From Stanieria cyanosphaera PCC 7437 (GTDB lineage Bacteria; Cyanobacteriota; Cyanobacteriia; Cyanobacteriales; Xenococcaceae): a DNA stretch of 64,000 bases. The stretch is taken from positions 2,425,199-2,489,198 of the forward strand of contig NC_019748.1 of NCBI RefSeq assembly GCF_000317575.1. The letters are read 5' to 3'. The notes under the pieces were generated by a model that was not told the origin of the DNA, made no database searches, and saw nothing but the letters and a program-made list of their open reading frames with translations. Positions 10,362 to 18,896 of this stretch are shown one piece after another (position 1 is the first letter of the stretch; each line of letters begins with the position of its first letter). A program made the translations under genes and the position numbers.

Positions 10362-10841
10362 ATGTTGTTCATTAACTTTACTTCGGGAAACTTAAATAAA
10401 ATCTTATCTCGTCTTTTTACTACTGGTATCCTAGCAGCAATGGGTATCTTTGGAGGTATAGTTCCAGAGATTTCTCCGCAATTTCCACAGTTGTCAATGA
10501 TTTCTTATGCTTATGCTCAAGATTATACTCAAGATGAAGTAGTCAATTATGCTAGGGCTGGTTTCCAAGTAGAAATGTTACGACAACAGGTTTACAAAGA
10601 AATTAAAGGTATTATTAATCAACCTCCACCCGATATAGTTTGTAATCAACCAGCAACTTTAGAAAATTTATCTAGTAATGTCAAAAAAATTGCGACCAAA
10701 TATTGCGATGATTCTCGACAAATTGTCCAAAGAAATAACTTAACAATTAATCGTTTTAATGAACTTAAACAAGTTTATGACCGTGGCGGTTCTTTTTATC
10801 AACAAGTTCAAAATATTTTAATTGAGCTTCAAAGACCATAA
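10362..10841 (+). CDS. Secreted DUF4168 family protein
   Basis: A 159 aa protein with an N-terminal hydrophobic segment (about residues 10-50, ending in a signal-peptide-like AYAQ) and a helical C-terminal part with the DUF4168 pattern: YTQDEVVNYARAGFQVE, paired cysteines (about 78 and 106), and INRFNELKQVYDRGG. The family is of unknown function and probably periplasmic. The gene is monocistronic, divergent from the FAAL gene and converging with the ArsA operon. Confidence 0.8.
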   Translation: MLFINFTSGNLNKILSRLFTTGILAAMGIFGGIVPEISPQFPQLSMISYAYAQDYTQDEVVNYARAGFQVEMLRQQVYKEIKGIINQPPPDIVCNQPATLENLSSNVKKIATKYCDDSRQIVQRNNLTINRFNELKQVYDRGGSFYQQVQNILIELQRP

Positions 10842-10911
10842 ACAAATCGTTTTTTTGAAATTATTCTTAATTTTTTATCTTACTTTTCACATTTATATTT
10901 AATTAAATAAA

Positions 10912-10945
10912 AATATGGTCGTGACCAACAAGGATTGACCATATT
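10912..10945 (-). terminator. Hairpin at the end of the ArsA operon
   Basis: AATATGGTC (10912-10920) pairs with GACCATATT (10937-10945), a 9-bp perfect stem. Read on the minus strand it lies about 25 bases after the arsA-like stop codon and is followed by a T-rich stretch (TTTTTATTT), so it fits a rho-independent terminator for that operon. It may serve the convergent DUF4168 gene as well. Confidence 0.7.
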
Positions 10946-10970
10946 CTGAAAAATTGAATCTTGAGTAAGA

Positions 10971-12158
10971 TTAAGCTTTCGTTAAATTAGAAAAACTAAT
11001 TTTTAAGTAATCTTCTTCCATTTTTGCTCCTGATGGAGTTAACGCAGCCAAGGCTTGAGGCAAAACTAAATTGCGGCGATGATTCCCAATTCTAATATTT
11101 AACTCATCACCAGTTTTATTTAATTGAATTTGTTCTTTAGGAATTCCAGGTAGATACAATTCCAGACTATAATTATCTTTGTTTTGCACTACTTTAACAG
11201 TATTTTCTTGATAATAAACCTGAGCCGGGTCTTCATCTTGATAAAGAATCTCTTTAAGCTTTTCTAAAGCTTCTAATCCACACATTTCTTCGGAAAAAAG
11301 TGGTGCTTCTTTTACAGGTAAAGGATGAAAATTATCATAAATTTCCTGTTTATAAACTGTTTGATTTTCTTTCCAACGTTGGAAGAAAGGATCGCTTACA
11401 GAATCGGGGATAATTCGGTTAGCTACTACCAAATCTGTCGCTACATTATACAAACTTAAATAAGCATGAGCGCGGAGAGATTCTTTAATCACCATTTTTT
11501 CAGGATTCATTACCAAACGCACCGAAGTTTGATTATTATCCGTCAACACCTTTTCTAAAGCTTCAATCTGTTCGTAAAATTCATAAGGCGCATCCATTAC
11601 TTCTTTATCTGGTAAAGAAAAACCCGTAATCGGTTTAAAAATTGGCTCAAACAATGGTCGTAATGCTGCTGACATTCCCTGTAAAGGTTTGTAAAAACGT
11701 CTCATATACCATCCCCCTACTTCTGGAAGACTGAGTAATCTTAAAGCAGTTCCTGTTGGAGCAGAATCAATAATGAGTACATCAAAATCGCCTTCATCAT
11801 AATGACGCTTCATTCTTACCAAACCAAAAATTTCATCCATTCCTGGTAAGATTGCCAATTCTTCAGCTTGAACACCTTCTAGACCTCTTGCTTGCAAGAC
11901 TTGGGTAATATAACGTTTTACTGCACCCCAGTTGCCTTCCAGTTCCATTAGTGCATCTAATTCTGCACCCCACAGATTAGGACGTACTGATATAGGTTCA
12001 TGACCTAATTCCAAATCAAAACTATCTGCAAGAGAATGAGCAGGATCTGTACTCAAAACCAAAGTTTTATAACCAAGTTCGGCACAACGAAGACCAGTAG
12101 CAGCAGCTACTGAGGTTTTACCTACGCCTCCTTTACCAGTCATTAAAATTACGCGCAT
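10971..12158 (-). CDS. ArsA/Get3-family ATPase with alpha-crystallin-like tail
   Basis: A soluble ATPase of the Get3/TRC40/ArsA class. The P-loop [14 protein letters not shown] is at residues 8-21, the switch [11 protein letters not shown] at about 39-48 and the switch [12 protein letters not shown] near 130. Unlike fungal Get3 it carries no zinc CxxC, and it ends in a beta-rich domain (about 315-395; [17 protein letters not shown]) resembling the HSP20/alpha-crystallin fold, as in many cyanobacterial and plastid homologues. Arsenite resistance genes are absent, so a chaperone role in membrane-protein targeting is more likely than arsenite export. Last gene of a three-gene operon. Confidence 0.88.
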   Translation of the reverse strand: MRVILMTGKGGVGKTSVAAATGLRCAELGYKTLVLSTDPAHSLADSFDLELGHEPISVRPNLWGAELDALMELEGNWGAVKRYITQVLQARGLEGVQAEELAILPGMDEIFGLVRMKRHYDEGDFDVLIIDSAPTGTALRLLSLPEVGGWYMRRFYKPLQGMSAALRPLFEPIFKPITGFSLPDKEVMDAPYEFYEQIEALEKVLTDNNQTSVRLVMNPEKMVIKESLRAHAYLSLYNVATDLVVANRIIPDSVSDPFFQRWKENQTVYKQEIYDNFHPLPVKEAPLFSEEMCGLEALEKLKEILYQDEDPAQVYYQENTVKVVQNKDNYSLELYLPGIPKEQIQLNKTGDELNIRIGNHRRNLVLPQALAALTPSGAKMEEDYLKISFSNLTKA

Positions 12159-12205
12159 ATTGAAGTTTTGTCCTAGCTGAATAAATATATTTACATTACT
12201 TATTA

Positions 12206-12601
12206 TTATTGTGAATTTTGTTTAAAACCGAACAAATTTTGTTTCAAAACTTCCCAGGGAGAAATGTGCCAATAGTCTATATGAGCAATAATTAAACCGT
12301 TTTGATTGAGTTTAAGTTCACTCCAACCAGGAATGCTCAAACGTGGTTGCCAAGGCAGAGGGGAAGTCAAGTGTAAAGTCCATTCTGTTTTAAGACAATT
12401 TTCCTGAAGGCTAATGTCATGTAGATCTAAGTTTATCTCCCTAAAAAAATTCCCCAAAAAACCAATCATAGTTTGATAGCGTTGAATTCCCCGAAACTCG
12501 TTCAAAGGGTCTTTAAAATAAACATCGTCAGCGTAAATACTATAAGTTTGGTTCTTGGGAAAGTTTTGATAGTCTTGTTTGATAATTTCAATGATTTCCA
12601 T
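12206..12601 (-). CDS. DUF2358 (SnoaL/NTF2-like) protein
   Basis: A 131 aa single-domain protein of the DUF2358 family, an NTF2/SnoaL-like fold common in cyanobacteria and plastids. The blocks [31 protein letters not shown] and [12 protein letters not shown] are recognisable. No catalytic residues can be assigned, and no signal peptide is seen. It is the middle gene of an operon, 8 bases after the 192 aa protein and 47 bases before the ArsA-like ATPase. Confidence 0.8.
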   Translation of the reverse strand: MEIIEIIKQDYQNFPKNQTYSIYADDVYFKDPLNEFRGIQRYQTMIGFLGNFFREINLDLHDISLQENCLKTEWTLHLTSPLPWQPRLSIPGWSELKLNQNGLIIAHIDYWHISPWEVLKQNLFGFKQNSQ

Positions 12602-12609
12602 TGTGTAGT

Positions 12610-13188
12610 TTATGATTCGTTAGCGTCTACTTCTGACCATAATCGCTTTAACTGATATTTCCAAGCACCCAAAAATTGTTCTCTTTCCTCGGGTTTTTGA
12701 TTCAGTCCGCCCAACATTCCTTCTTGATAAAATCTTTCTAGAGTTTGTAAAGTTGTCTCCAAACTTTGATTTTGAAGTTTAGCAGCATAAATGATTTGAC
12801 GAATACGTCCTTCAATTAAATCTTGAAAAGATTCTGACAAACCTGCTTCTGCCATAGTTCCTAAAGAGGTAATTGCACTTTGTAAATCTTCTGAAGTTAA
12901 ACTTTCAAGCCGATGATAAAAAACACCCCACAACACATTTTGTCCTATGGCATAGCGAACTTCACCAGTTGATTCAAAATTAGCTGTTAACAATTGCTCA
13001 AACATCACTTGGGCTTCGCTTACTGGTGCAATAGGAGTCAACAAGCGTAACCACGAATGATTTTCTGATAAAATAACTAATAAGTTCAAGCGATCGCTTT
13101 TAACTTGCCATGTATCTTCATCATTGTGAGCGATCGCATCAGAATTGAACAATTGAGCAAGAATGACAGAAATTTCTTCAATTTTCAT
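12610..13188 (-). CDS. Conserved cyanobacterial protein, CesT/YbjN-like N-terminus
   Basis: A 192 aa soluble acidic protein. The first 110 residues (IEEISVILAQLF, then alternating beta strands) look like the type III chaperone/YbjN fold, and the rest is helical. I do not recognise a specific function. It is the first gene of the operon with DUF2358 and the ArsA/Get3 ATPase, so a chaperone-like accessory role is a reasonable guess but only a guess. Confidence 0.7.
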   Translation of the reverse strand: MKIEEISVILAQLFNSDAIAHNDEDTWQVKSDRLNLLVILSENHSWLRLLTPIAPVSEAQVMFEQLLTANFESTGEVRYAIGQNVLWGVFYHRLESLTSEDLQSAITSLGTMAEAGLSESFQDLIEGRIRQIIYAAKLQNQSLETTLQTLERFYQEGMLGGLNQKPEEREQFLGAWKYQLKRLWSEVDANES

Positions 13189-13262
13189 TATTAAAAAACA
13201 AGTCTTATTAATTAAAAATGTATACTGAAGTTTCGTCTAAACAATCTACATTTAGTCAGACT

Positions 13263-13387
13263 TTAGCGGTTTCCACGTTTTAGGACTACAGTAAACATTT
13301 AGATTTTTGTTGATAGTTGTTTGTTGGTCGCTACGCGTCCCTTCGGTGAGGTTGATTATTAATCTCTCATAATTAGTAATTACTAAC
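13263..13387 (+). repeat. Degenerate dispersed element, copy upstream of tadA
   Basis: Starts TTTAGCGGTTTC, contains ctacagt and a Gatttttgttga stretch, and ends with CTCATAATTAGTAATTA. The same order of blocks recurs at 13927-14032 and 44562-44674. This copy carries an extra GC-rich piece, CGCTACGCGTCCCTTCGG, in its middle. It is non-coding and supplies most of the tadA upstream region. Confidence 0.6.
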
Positions 13388-13412
13388 TGATAACTGTTAT
13401 AGATCTGATGAT

Positions 13413-13925
13413 ATGAATACTAACAATTTAGTTAATTGGGAATGGCTTTCTCAATTAGACTACCAAACTTATCTTTTCCATAGACGATGGATGCAACAGG
13501 CTCTTCAATTAGCTCATCAAGCAGGAAAACAAGGAGACGTACCTGTTGGTGCAGTTATTGTTGATAGTCAAGGAAATTCTATTGCTCAAGCAGCCAACCG
13601 CAAAGAAAGAAATCAAGATCCTACTGCTCATGCTGAAATTCTTGTTTTAGGTACTGCTGCTCGGGTCAAACAAAATTGGTATCTTAACGATTGCACTCTC
13701 TACGTTACCCTAGAACCTTGTCCTATGTGTATTGGAGCAATTATTCAAGCCAGAATCAATTTACTTGTATATGGTACTGATGACCCCAAAACTGGTGCAG
13801 TACGTACTGTAATTAATCTTCCTGATAGTGCTTGTTCTAATCACCGACTGAAAGTTTTAGCTGGCATTGAAGAATTTCATTGTCGTCAGCAACTACAAAA
13901 TTGGTTTGCTAACAAAAGAAGCTAA
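13413..13925 (+). CDS. tadA: tRNA-specific adenosine deaminase
   Basis: Deaminates the wobble adenosine of tRNA-Arg(ACG) to inosine. The zinc site is complete: HAE at residues 73-75 and PCPMC with Cys103 and Cys106. GDVPVGAVIV and the TGAV segment further on match TadA. At 170 aa it has about 20 extra N-terminal residues compared with the bacterial average. The ATG at 13413 precedes a plausible longer N-terminus; a later ATG at residue 27 (RRWMQQAL) is possible. The gene is flanked on both sides by copies of one dispersed element. Confidence 0.92.
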   Translation: MNTNNLVNWEWLSQLDYQTYLFHRRWMQQALQLAHQAGKQGDVPVGAVIVDSQGNSIAQAANRKERNQDPTAHAEILVLGTAARVKQNWYLNDCTLYVTLEPCPMCIGAIIQARINLLVYGTDDPKTGAVRTVINLPDSACSNHRLKVLAGIEEFHCRQQLQNWFANKRS

Positions 13926-13926
13926 T

Positions 13927-14032
13927 CTAGCGGTTCTCAATTTTTAGAGCTACAGTTCATTTCCCTGGTTGTTGTCGATTGTTAATTGTTGATTATTTAT
14001 TCCTCATAATTAGTAATTAGTAATAATCTAAA
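13927..14032 (+). repeat. Degenerate dispersed element, copy downstream of tadA
   Basis: Begins CTAGCGGTTCTC, continues with agagctacagtt and ttgttgattattt, and ends with CCTCATAATTAGTAATTAG. It is in the same orientation as the copy upstream of tadA, so the gene lies between direct repeats. No coding potential. Confidence 0.6.
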
Positions 14033-14051
14033 CAGGTTTTTATGAATTTGC

Positions 14052-14747
14052 TTAAATTGGTAAACGTTGAATATTTTTATTACTGCCAATTATCACCATA
14101 ATTAATCCTTGAGTAAGTTTTTGCTGAGGATCGGGATTGATCACAAATTTATCACCATTACTGACTGCTAAAGCAATCACTCCATAACGCCCTCTCAGTT
14201 CCAATTGGGCTAAAGTTTTGCCATGAAATTCTTCAGGAATTAAGATCTCAACAATACTATTTTCTGGGTCTAATTCAAAGCGTTCAAGAATAGCTGGTTT
14301 AGTTAAAGTCTGAGCTAAAGCACAACCAGCTTCATACTCAGGAAACACCACATGATCTGCACCAACTCTCTGTAATAATTTACCATGAATTTCTGAAGAA
14401 GCTTTAGCGACGACATAATTAACCCCAGCTTCTTTAACATTAAGAGTAGTAATAATACTTTCTTGAAGATAATTACCAATCGCAACAATCACCGTATCCA
14501 TTTCAAAAATACCTGCTTCCTTTAATGACTCTGGTTCAGTCGAATCAAGTTGAATGGCATGGGAAGCAATCTTTTGTGTTAATGCTTGAGTAACAAGTTT
14601 TTCATCGATATCTGTACCTAAAACTTCATAACCCATTCGATGTAAAGAACTACAAACTGCTCTGCCAAAACGTCCTAATCCAATCACTGCAAATTGACGA
14701 TTTTCTTTACGAAGATTATTCAAAAATTTGAGAGATTTTAAATTCAC
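14052..14747 (-). CDS. ktrA: Potassium uptake regulatory subunit KtrA/TrkA type
   Basis: Cytoplasmic RCK (TrkA-N/TrkA-C) protein that forms a ring on the KtrB channel and gates it by nucleotide binding. A Rossmann motif GLGRFGRAV is at about residues 23-31, followed by an acidic end of the second strand (GTDIDE). The C-terminal TrkA-C domain spans about 150-231. The length, 231 aa, is standard. It follows the KtrB gene by 63 bases on the same strand, so the two probably form an operon. Confidence 0.93.
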   Translation of the reverse strand: MNLKSLKFLNNLRKENRQFAVIGLGRFGRAVCSSLHRMGYEVLGTDIDEKLVTQALTQKIASHAIQLDSTEPESLKEAGIFEMDTVIVAIGNYLQESIITTLNVKEAGVNYVVAKASSEIHGKLLQRVGADHVVFPEYEAGCALAQTLTKPAILERFELDPENSIVEILIPEEFHGKTLAQLELRGRYGVIALAVSNGDKFVINPDPQQKLTQGLIMVIIGSNKNIQRLPI

Positions 14748-14810
14748 TCTTAACCTCGTTGATCTTTAATAATTTATTTTATTTTCTCCTGAGCATTTTC
14801 ATTTGATTGC

Positions 14811-16145
14811 TTAACCAACCAATAAATTTTCTTCTGGGTAGTTTAAGGTAGTAGGGCGAGGATCTCCAATAATAGCTGCAATCAACAGTAAAATTCCTAC
14901 TCTTCCTGCATACATTGTCATAATTAACATCAATTGAGATAACTTAGAAAGACTAGCAGTAATTCCCGTAGATAAACCTACAGTTGCAAAGGCGGAAACA
15001 ACTTCAAACAAAATTGCAATTAAATCGATACTTCCATCTATTGAAGAAATAATAATAGTAATAAAGACAATAGATGCAGCAGAGCCAAATACCACTGCAA
15101 CTGCTTTTAAAATTAGAGGATATGGAACTTCTCTTTGATATAAAATAACTTCATCTTTTCCTTCTAAAACTGAACGAGTACAATTAAATAAAATTCTTAA
15201 GGTTGTAGTTTTTATTCCTCCACCTGTCCCACTAGGACTTGCTCCGACAAACATTAAACCAATAGTTAAAAATAAACCTGCTGTAGTCATTTTTCCAATA
15301 TCGATTGAATTAAACCCAGCAGTTCTAGTAGTGACAGACTGAAACCAAGCTGTCAAAAATCGACCTTGAATATCTAAATTTCCCAACGTGTTTTGATTGT
15401 CGAATTCGATCAACCAAAACCCAATAGTACCTAATATTAAAAGAATAAGTGTAGTGCTTGTAACTACTTTAAAATTGAGAGAAAAACAAAATTTTTCTTT
15501 ACGTTTTTGGATTCGATTCAACAACCATATATACATTTCAATGATTACTTGATAGCCAATTCCACCAAAAATAATTAATCCAGGAATAACTAAATTAATT
15601 GTCCAAGAAGAAGCATATTGAATGAGATTATCAGGTAATAAACCAAAGCCAGCATTATTCCAAGCACTAATACTATGGAAAATTGCAAACCATAATCCTT
15701 GTGATAAGCCAAAATCTTTGGTGAAAATTGGCAACATTAAAAAAATCGCTGTAATTTCAAAAAGTAAAGTTGTGGCGATAATTGAACGAATTAAATTAGA
15801 GCTTCCTTGCAAAAAGGGGCGGTCAAAAGATTCTTGAATGGCAAACTTTTGTTTGAGGTCAAATTTTCTTCCGATTAATAAAATTAGAAAGGTAGTAATC
15901 GTCATATAACCTAAACCACCAATTTCGATTAACAGAGCAATAATTAATTGTCCCCAAAAGGAAAAATAACTTCCTGTATCGACTACGACTAAACCCGTAA
16001 CACAAACCGCAGAAGTAGAGGTAAATAAAGCCACAATCGGATCGTTCCACTCACCATTACTGGTAGCAAAAGGCATCGTTAATAATAAAGTCCCAATAAC
16101 TATAACGGCTAGGAACCCCAGACAAATAGTTCGAGCTATGGTCAT
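14811..16145 (-). CDS. ktrB: Potassium (sodium-dependent) transporter membrane subunit KtrB
   Basis: A TrkH/KtrB family channel-like potassium transporter in the cytoplasmic membrane. Four pore loops are visible, with the filter glycine in TSTSAVCVTGL, ISAWNNAGFGL, SVTTRTAGFNS and SAFATVGLSTG. A glycine-rich GASPSGTGGGIKTTT intramembrane loop lies in the third unit. At 444 aa it fits the family. It is the first gene of the KtrB-KtrA pair. In cyanobacteria KtrB works with KtrA and KtrE in osmotic adaptation. Confidence 0.93.
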   Translation of the reverse strand: MTIARTICLGFLAVIVIGTLLLTMPFATSNGEWNDPIVALFTSTSAVCVTGLVVVDTGSYFSFWGQLIIALLIEIGGLGYMTITTFLILLIGRKFDLKQKFAIQESFDRPFLQGSSNLIRSIIATTLLFEITAIFLMLPIFTKDFGLSQGLWFAIFHSISAWNNAGFGLLPDNLIQYASSWTINLVIPGLIIFGGIGYQVIIEMYIWLLNRIQKRKEKFCFSLNFKVVTSTTLILLILGTIGFWLIEFDNQNTLGNLDIQGRFLTAWFQSVTTRTAGFNSIDIGKMTTAGLFLTIGLMFVGASPSGTGGGIKTTTLRILFNCTRSVLEGKDEVILYQREVPYPLILKAVAVVFGSAASIVFITIIISSIDGSIDLIAILFEVVSAFATVGLSTGITASLSKLSQLMLIMTMYAGRVGILLLIAAIIGDPRPTTLNYPEENLLVG

Positions 16146-16210
16146 AATCGATCAAAATTTTAGATACAAAAAAATGCTCTTTTTTGGAGCTTACCCTAGA
16201 TTACAAGAAT

Positions 16211-17227
16211 TTAATTATGTCTAGTTTTATTTTGAGTTGGATTGTTAACTTCAATTATCCATTGAACTAATTCTTGCCATTGCGGTGATTGAATTAGCGT
16301 ATTGGTATCAAATTTTATGCCCCAGTTATGAGAAAATTGTGCAAAACTTTCAACCCAGTTCGTGACAGTCGCTATTGCAGAAAAGGGTCTATATTGCCAA
16401 GCTCGTTTAAGATAATCTGTCATTTCAACAGGATGATCTGTATAGTAGAGATACCAAGCAATCCATACTAATGTACCATAACGAACAGAATATTCCATTA
16501 GTCTAACTTTTTCTGGTAAATTAGGTTGAGCAAAAAAAGAGTCAATTACAGCACTAAGAGAACGAGCTTGTGGTAAGCCTTTGTGCATTGCACTTTGTTC
16601 ATGTTGACGATAACAAACAGTAATTTTACGTAACCAAGCAGATTGACATCCTTTATAAGCTAGTCTTAAAACTAATTCTGTATCTTCAGCAGGAGGAAAA
16701 CGAGCATCAAAACCACCTGCGTATTCTAACCATTTACGACGGAACATCATCGCACTAGGTAGAACTGGTTTCCATCGTAACCAGTTTTCAAGATTTAGTT
16801 GCGGAGTTTGTTCCCAAGGTTTAACATCTAATAACTTGTTGCCCACAGAATCAACTCTTTGCCAACCACTATGAACAATTCCTAAATCTGGTCTTTTATC
16901 AAATATCTCTGCTTGTGCTGCTAGTTTGCCTGGCAAAAAGTAATCGTCTGCATCTAAAAAAGCAATTAACTGTCCTTTAGCTGAAGAAATCCCATTATTT
17001 CTAGCTGCTGCTACTCCTTGATTGATTTGTTTTAGATAACGAATTTGATCGTGATAGGGTTGCAGAATTTCTTCTGTGCGATCGCTTGAACCGTCATCAA
17101 TGACGATTATTTCATAACTACAATTTTGCTGCTGTAAGACACTATCTATTGCCTGACTGATATAGCGATCGCAATTGTAAGTAGGAATAATCACACTTAC
17201 CTGGGGTTCAGCAATAGTAGCTTTCAT
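16211..17227 (-). CDS. Family 2 glycosyltransferase
   Basis: A cytoplasmic GT-A fold transferase of unknown acceptor. The start VSVIIPTYNCDRYISQAIDS and the metal-binding FLDADDYFLPGK (DAD at about residues 91-93) are typical; ED in PPAEDTELVLRL is the likely catalytic acid region. At 338 aa it lacks transmembrane segments. Its 3' end converges on nothing; it is upstream of, and divergent from, the RTX gene across an 881-base AT-rich gap. It may contribute to the exopolysaccharide functions suggested by the genes at 18-27 kb. Confidence 0.9.
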   Translation of the reverse strand: MKATIAEPQVSVIIPTYNCDRYISQAIDSVLQQQNCSYEIIVIDDGSSDRTEEILQPYHDQIRYLKQINQGVAAARNNGISSAKGQLIAFLDADDYFLPGKLAAQAEIFDKRPDLGIVHSGWQRVDSVGNKLLDVKPWEQTPQLNLENWLRWKPVLPSAMMFRRKWLEYAGGFDARFPPAEDTELVLRLAYKGCQSAWLRKITVCYRQHEQSAMHKGLPQARSLSAVIDSFFAQPNLPEKVRLMEYSVRYGTLVWIAWYLYYTDHPVEMTDYLKRAWQYRPFSAIATVTNWVESFAQFSHNWGIKFDTNTLIQSPQWQELVQWIIEVNNPTQNKTRHN

Positions 17228-18108
17228 AATTGCTCAAAATCAACGTTTATTTTGAAATAATATTTTGTTTAGCTAATTTCGATTAATAGCTAATTATCTT
17301 AGCTTTAATTGATAGTTTTTTGGACTAATCGATCATGAAAATGATTGGATTTATTTATTTTTTAAAATTAAAAGGCACATTGTCGCAAAAATTAAACGAT
17401 TATATTTAAAAGTTTAACTATTATTTTTGTAACAATTATTATTCTGATTACTGGTTAGTTATAAAGTTAAAAAATGCGATTAAATTAGTCACTTTTTATC
17501 AAAAAAAATATTTTCAGTGAAATCAACTAAGTAAAATCAATTAAATAAAAATAACTAAGTAATAGTAACTAAACAAATAAGACTAAATTACCATCTTTAT
17601 TTTTAACAAAATTTTTATATTTCAGCAAGTATCTTGAATTTATTAAACAAAAAAAACTTTAAATATCTAATTTTAAAATCTTCCAGCAAAAAATGGTTTA
17701 TTTAAATAAAATTCTAATTATTTTTATTGTATTTTTATTGTAACTTTACATTAACTTAAATTTTTTATTTAGGAAATTAAGGAGTTAATCAAGTTGTCTA
17801 CTAAGGCTAAGTATCTAGAAAATACTTACTTCTTGATGAAATTTATATTTTTAATAATTTAGTAATACTAAATAATACGTATAACTACATTTTAAACAAG
17901 TCAAAATACATAAATTATAATTAGTGACAAAAAAAATGTCGTAATCACGATAAAAAAAACCAAGCTTTTACTCTTGAAAATTTATTATGTGATTTGTATT
18001 ACTAAAAAAAATATAGATTAATTTATCATTGCCAATAAGGGTTTTAGCTGCTTACAATAAGGCAGTGATTTAAGTCAAATCATAATCAAACAAGAGAGAG
18101 CGTTAATT
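17228..18108. other. Long AT-rich gene-free region upstream of the RTX gene
   Basis: 881 bases of very AT-rich DNA, with many poly-A and poly-T runs, between the divergent GT2 and RTX genes. I see no supportable ORF, repeat or stable hairpin. The length suggests a complex promoter or a decayed gene; the sequence does not decide which. Confidence 0.6.
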
Positions 18109-18714
18109 ATGTCAAGTATTCTTTCTAATTTTAGTACCACTCCATTAATAGAAATGACTAACTCCGATTTGGGTTTAGACATTGTTGGTAAACAGCTAAA
18201 AAGCAATGTATTTATTATTGAAGGTGATGGCGATGATTTTGTCATTGGTGGTCAAAAATTTGACTTGATTAAAACCGGTTTGGGAGACGATAATATCGCT
18301 GGCTTAGGTGGAGATGATAAACTTTTCGGTGGTGCTGGAAACGACACTATTAGAGGAGGAGTAGGTGACGATTATCTCAACGGTGGCGATGGAGATGATA
18401 TTCTCATCGGTGGTGCTGGAGATGATGTGATCATCGGCGGTAAAGGTGCAGACATTATGAGTGGTGGCGCAGGTTCAGATATTTTTGAATTCTTCGCTGA
18501 AGATTTAACTTCAGGAGAAGTAGATAAAATTCTTGACTTTACTAAGGGAGAGGATTTAATTCGATTCAAGGGTATTGGTAGTGACGCTACTGTTCAATAT
18601 GACAAAACCACTGGTAAAGTCTCAATTGATGGTCAAGATGTGATTTCTCTTGATAAAGGTTTAAATCTTAATGCAGAAGATACTGATAATAATGGCAATT
18701 GGGAACTTTTCTAA
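18109..18714 (+). CDS. Small RTX (hemolysin-type calcium-binding) protein
   Basis: A 201 aa protein with about eight nonapeptide repeats of GGxGxDxUx type between residues 60 and 125 (GLGGDDKLF, GGAGNDTIR, GGVGDDYLN, GGDGDDILI, GGAGDDVII). These bind calcium in a beta roll after export. There is no N-terminal signal peptide, and the C-terminal part (IFEFFAEDL onward, ending NGNWELF) resembles type I secretion C-terminal regions. A purine-rich GAGAGAG lies 7-13 bases before the ATG. A strong terminator follows. A type I exporter occurs at 55-60 kb and could be its secretor, which is unproven. Confidence 0.9.
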   Translation: MSSILSNFSTTPLIEMTNSDLGLDIVGKQLKSNVFIIEGDGDDFVIGGQKFDLIKTGLGDDNIAGLGGDDKLFGGAGNDTIRGGVGDDYLNGGDGDDILIGGAGDDVIIGGKGADIMSGGAGSDIFEFFAEDLTSGEVDKILDFTKGEDLIRFKGIGSDATVQYDKTTGKVSIDGQDVISLDKGLNLNAEDTDNNGNWELF

Positions 18715-18749
18715 TTGAATTACTTGGTAATTAATTGAATTTAAATCAG

Positions 18750-18774
18750 AACCCACGGCAGTTGTCGTGGGTTT
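18750..18774 (+). terminator. Rho-independent-like terminator after the RTX gene
   Basis: AACCCACG (18750-18757) pairs with CGTGGGTT (18766-18773), an 8-bp stem with an 8-base loop ending in TTT, 35 bases after the RTX stop codon. The stem is GC-rich compared with the region, which supports a terminator that isolates the RTX transcript. Confidence 0.75.
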
Positions 18775-18896
18775 GCTAATATGAGATATCTCATAGTCAA
18801 TCTTTCCTCAGTTAAGCAACCTGCTAACGTCATTCGAGCAGGATGTGATCGATACTAGAAAATATTCAGATTGTTTCTATTGTTGAGAATATATAT

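Noticed and set aside
10971-12158. Arsenite efflux ATPase
   Set aside because: It has one ATPase unit, an alpha-crystallin-like tail and no arsB, arsC or arsR neighbour.
18109-18714. RTX protein as a double-glycine-leader substrate of the C39 exporter
   Set aside because: The GG pairs are within calcium-binding repeats, not after an N-terminal leader, so they do not indicate C39 cleavage.
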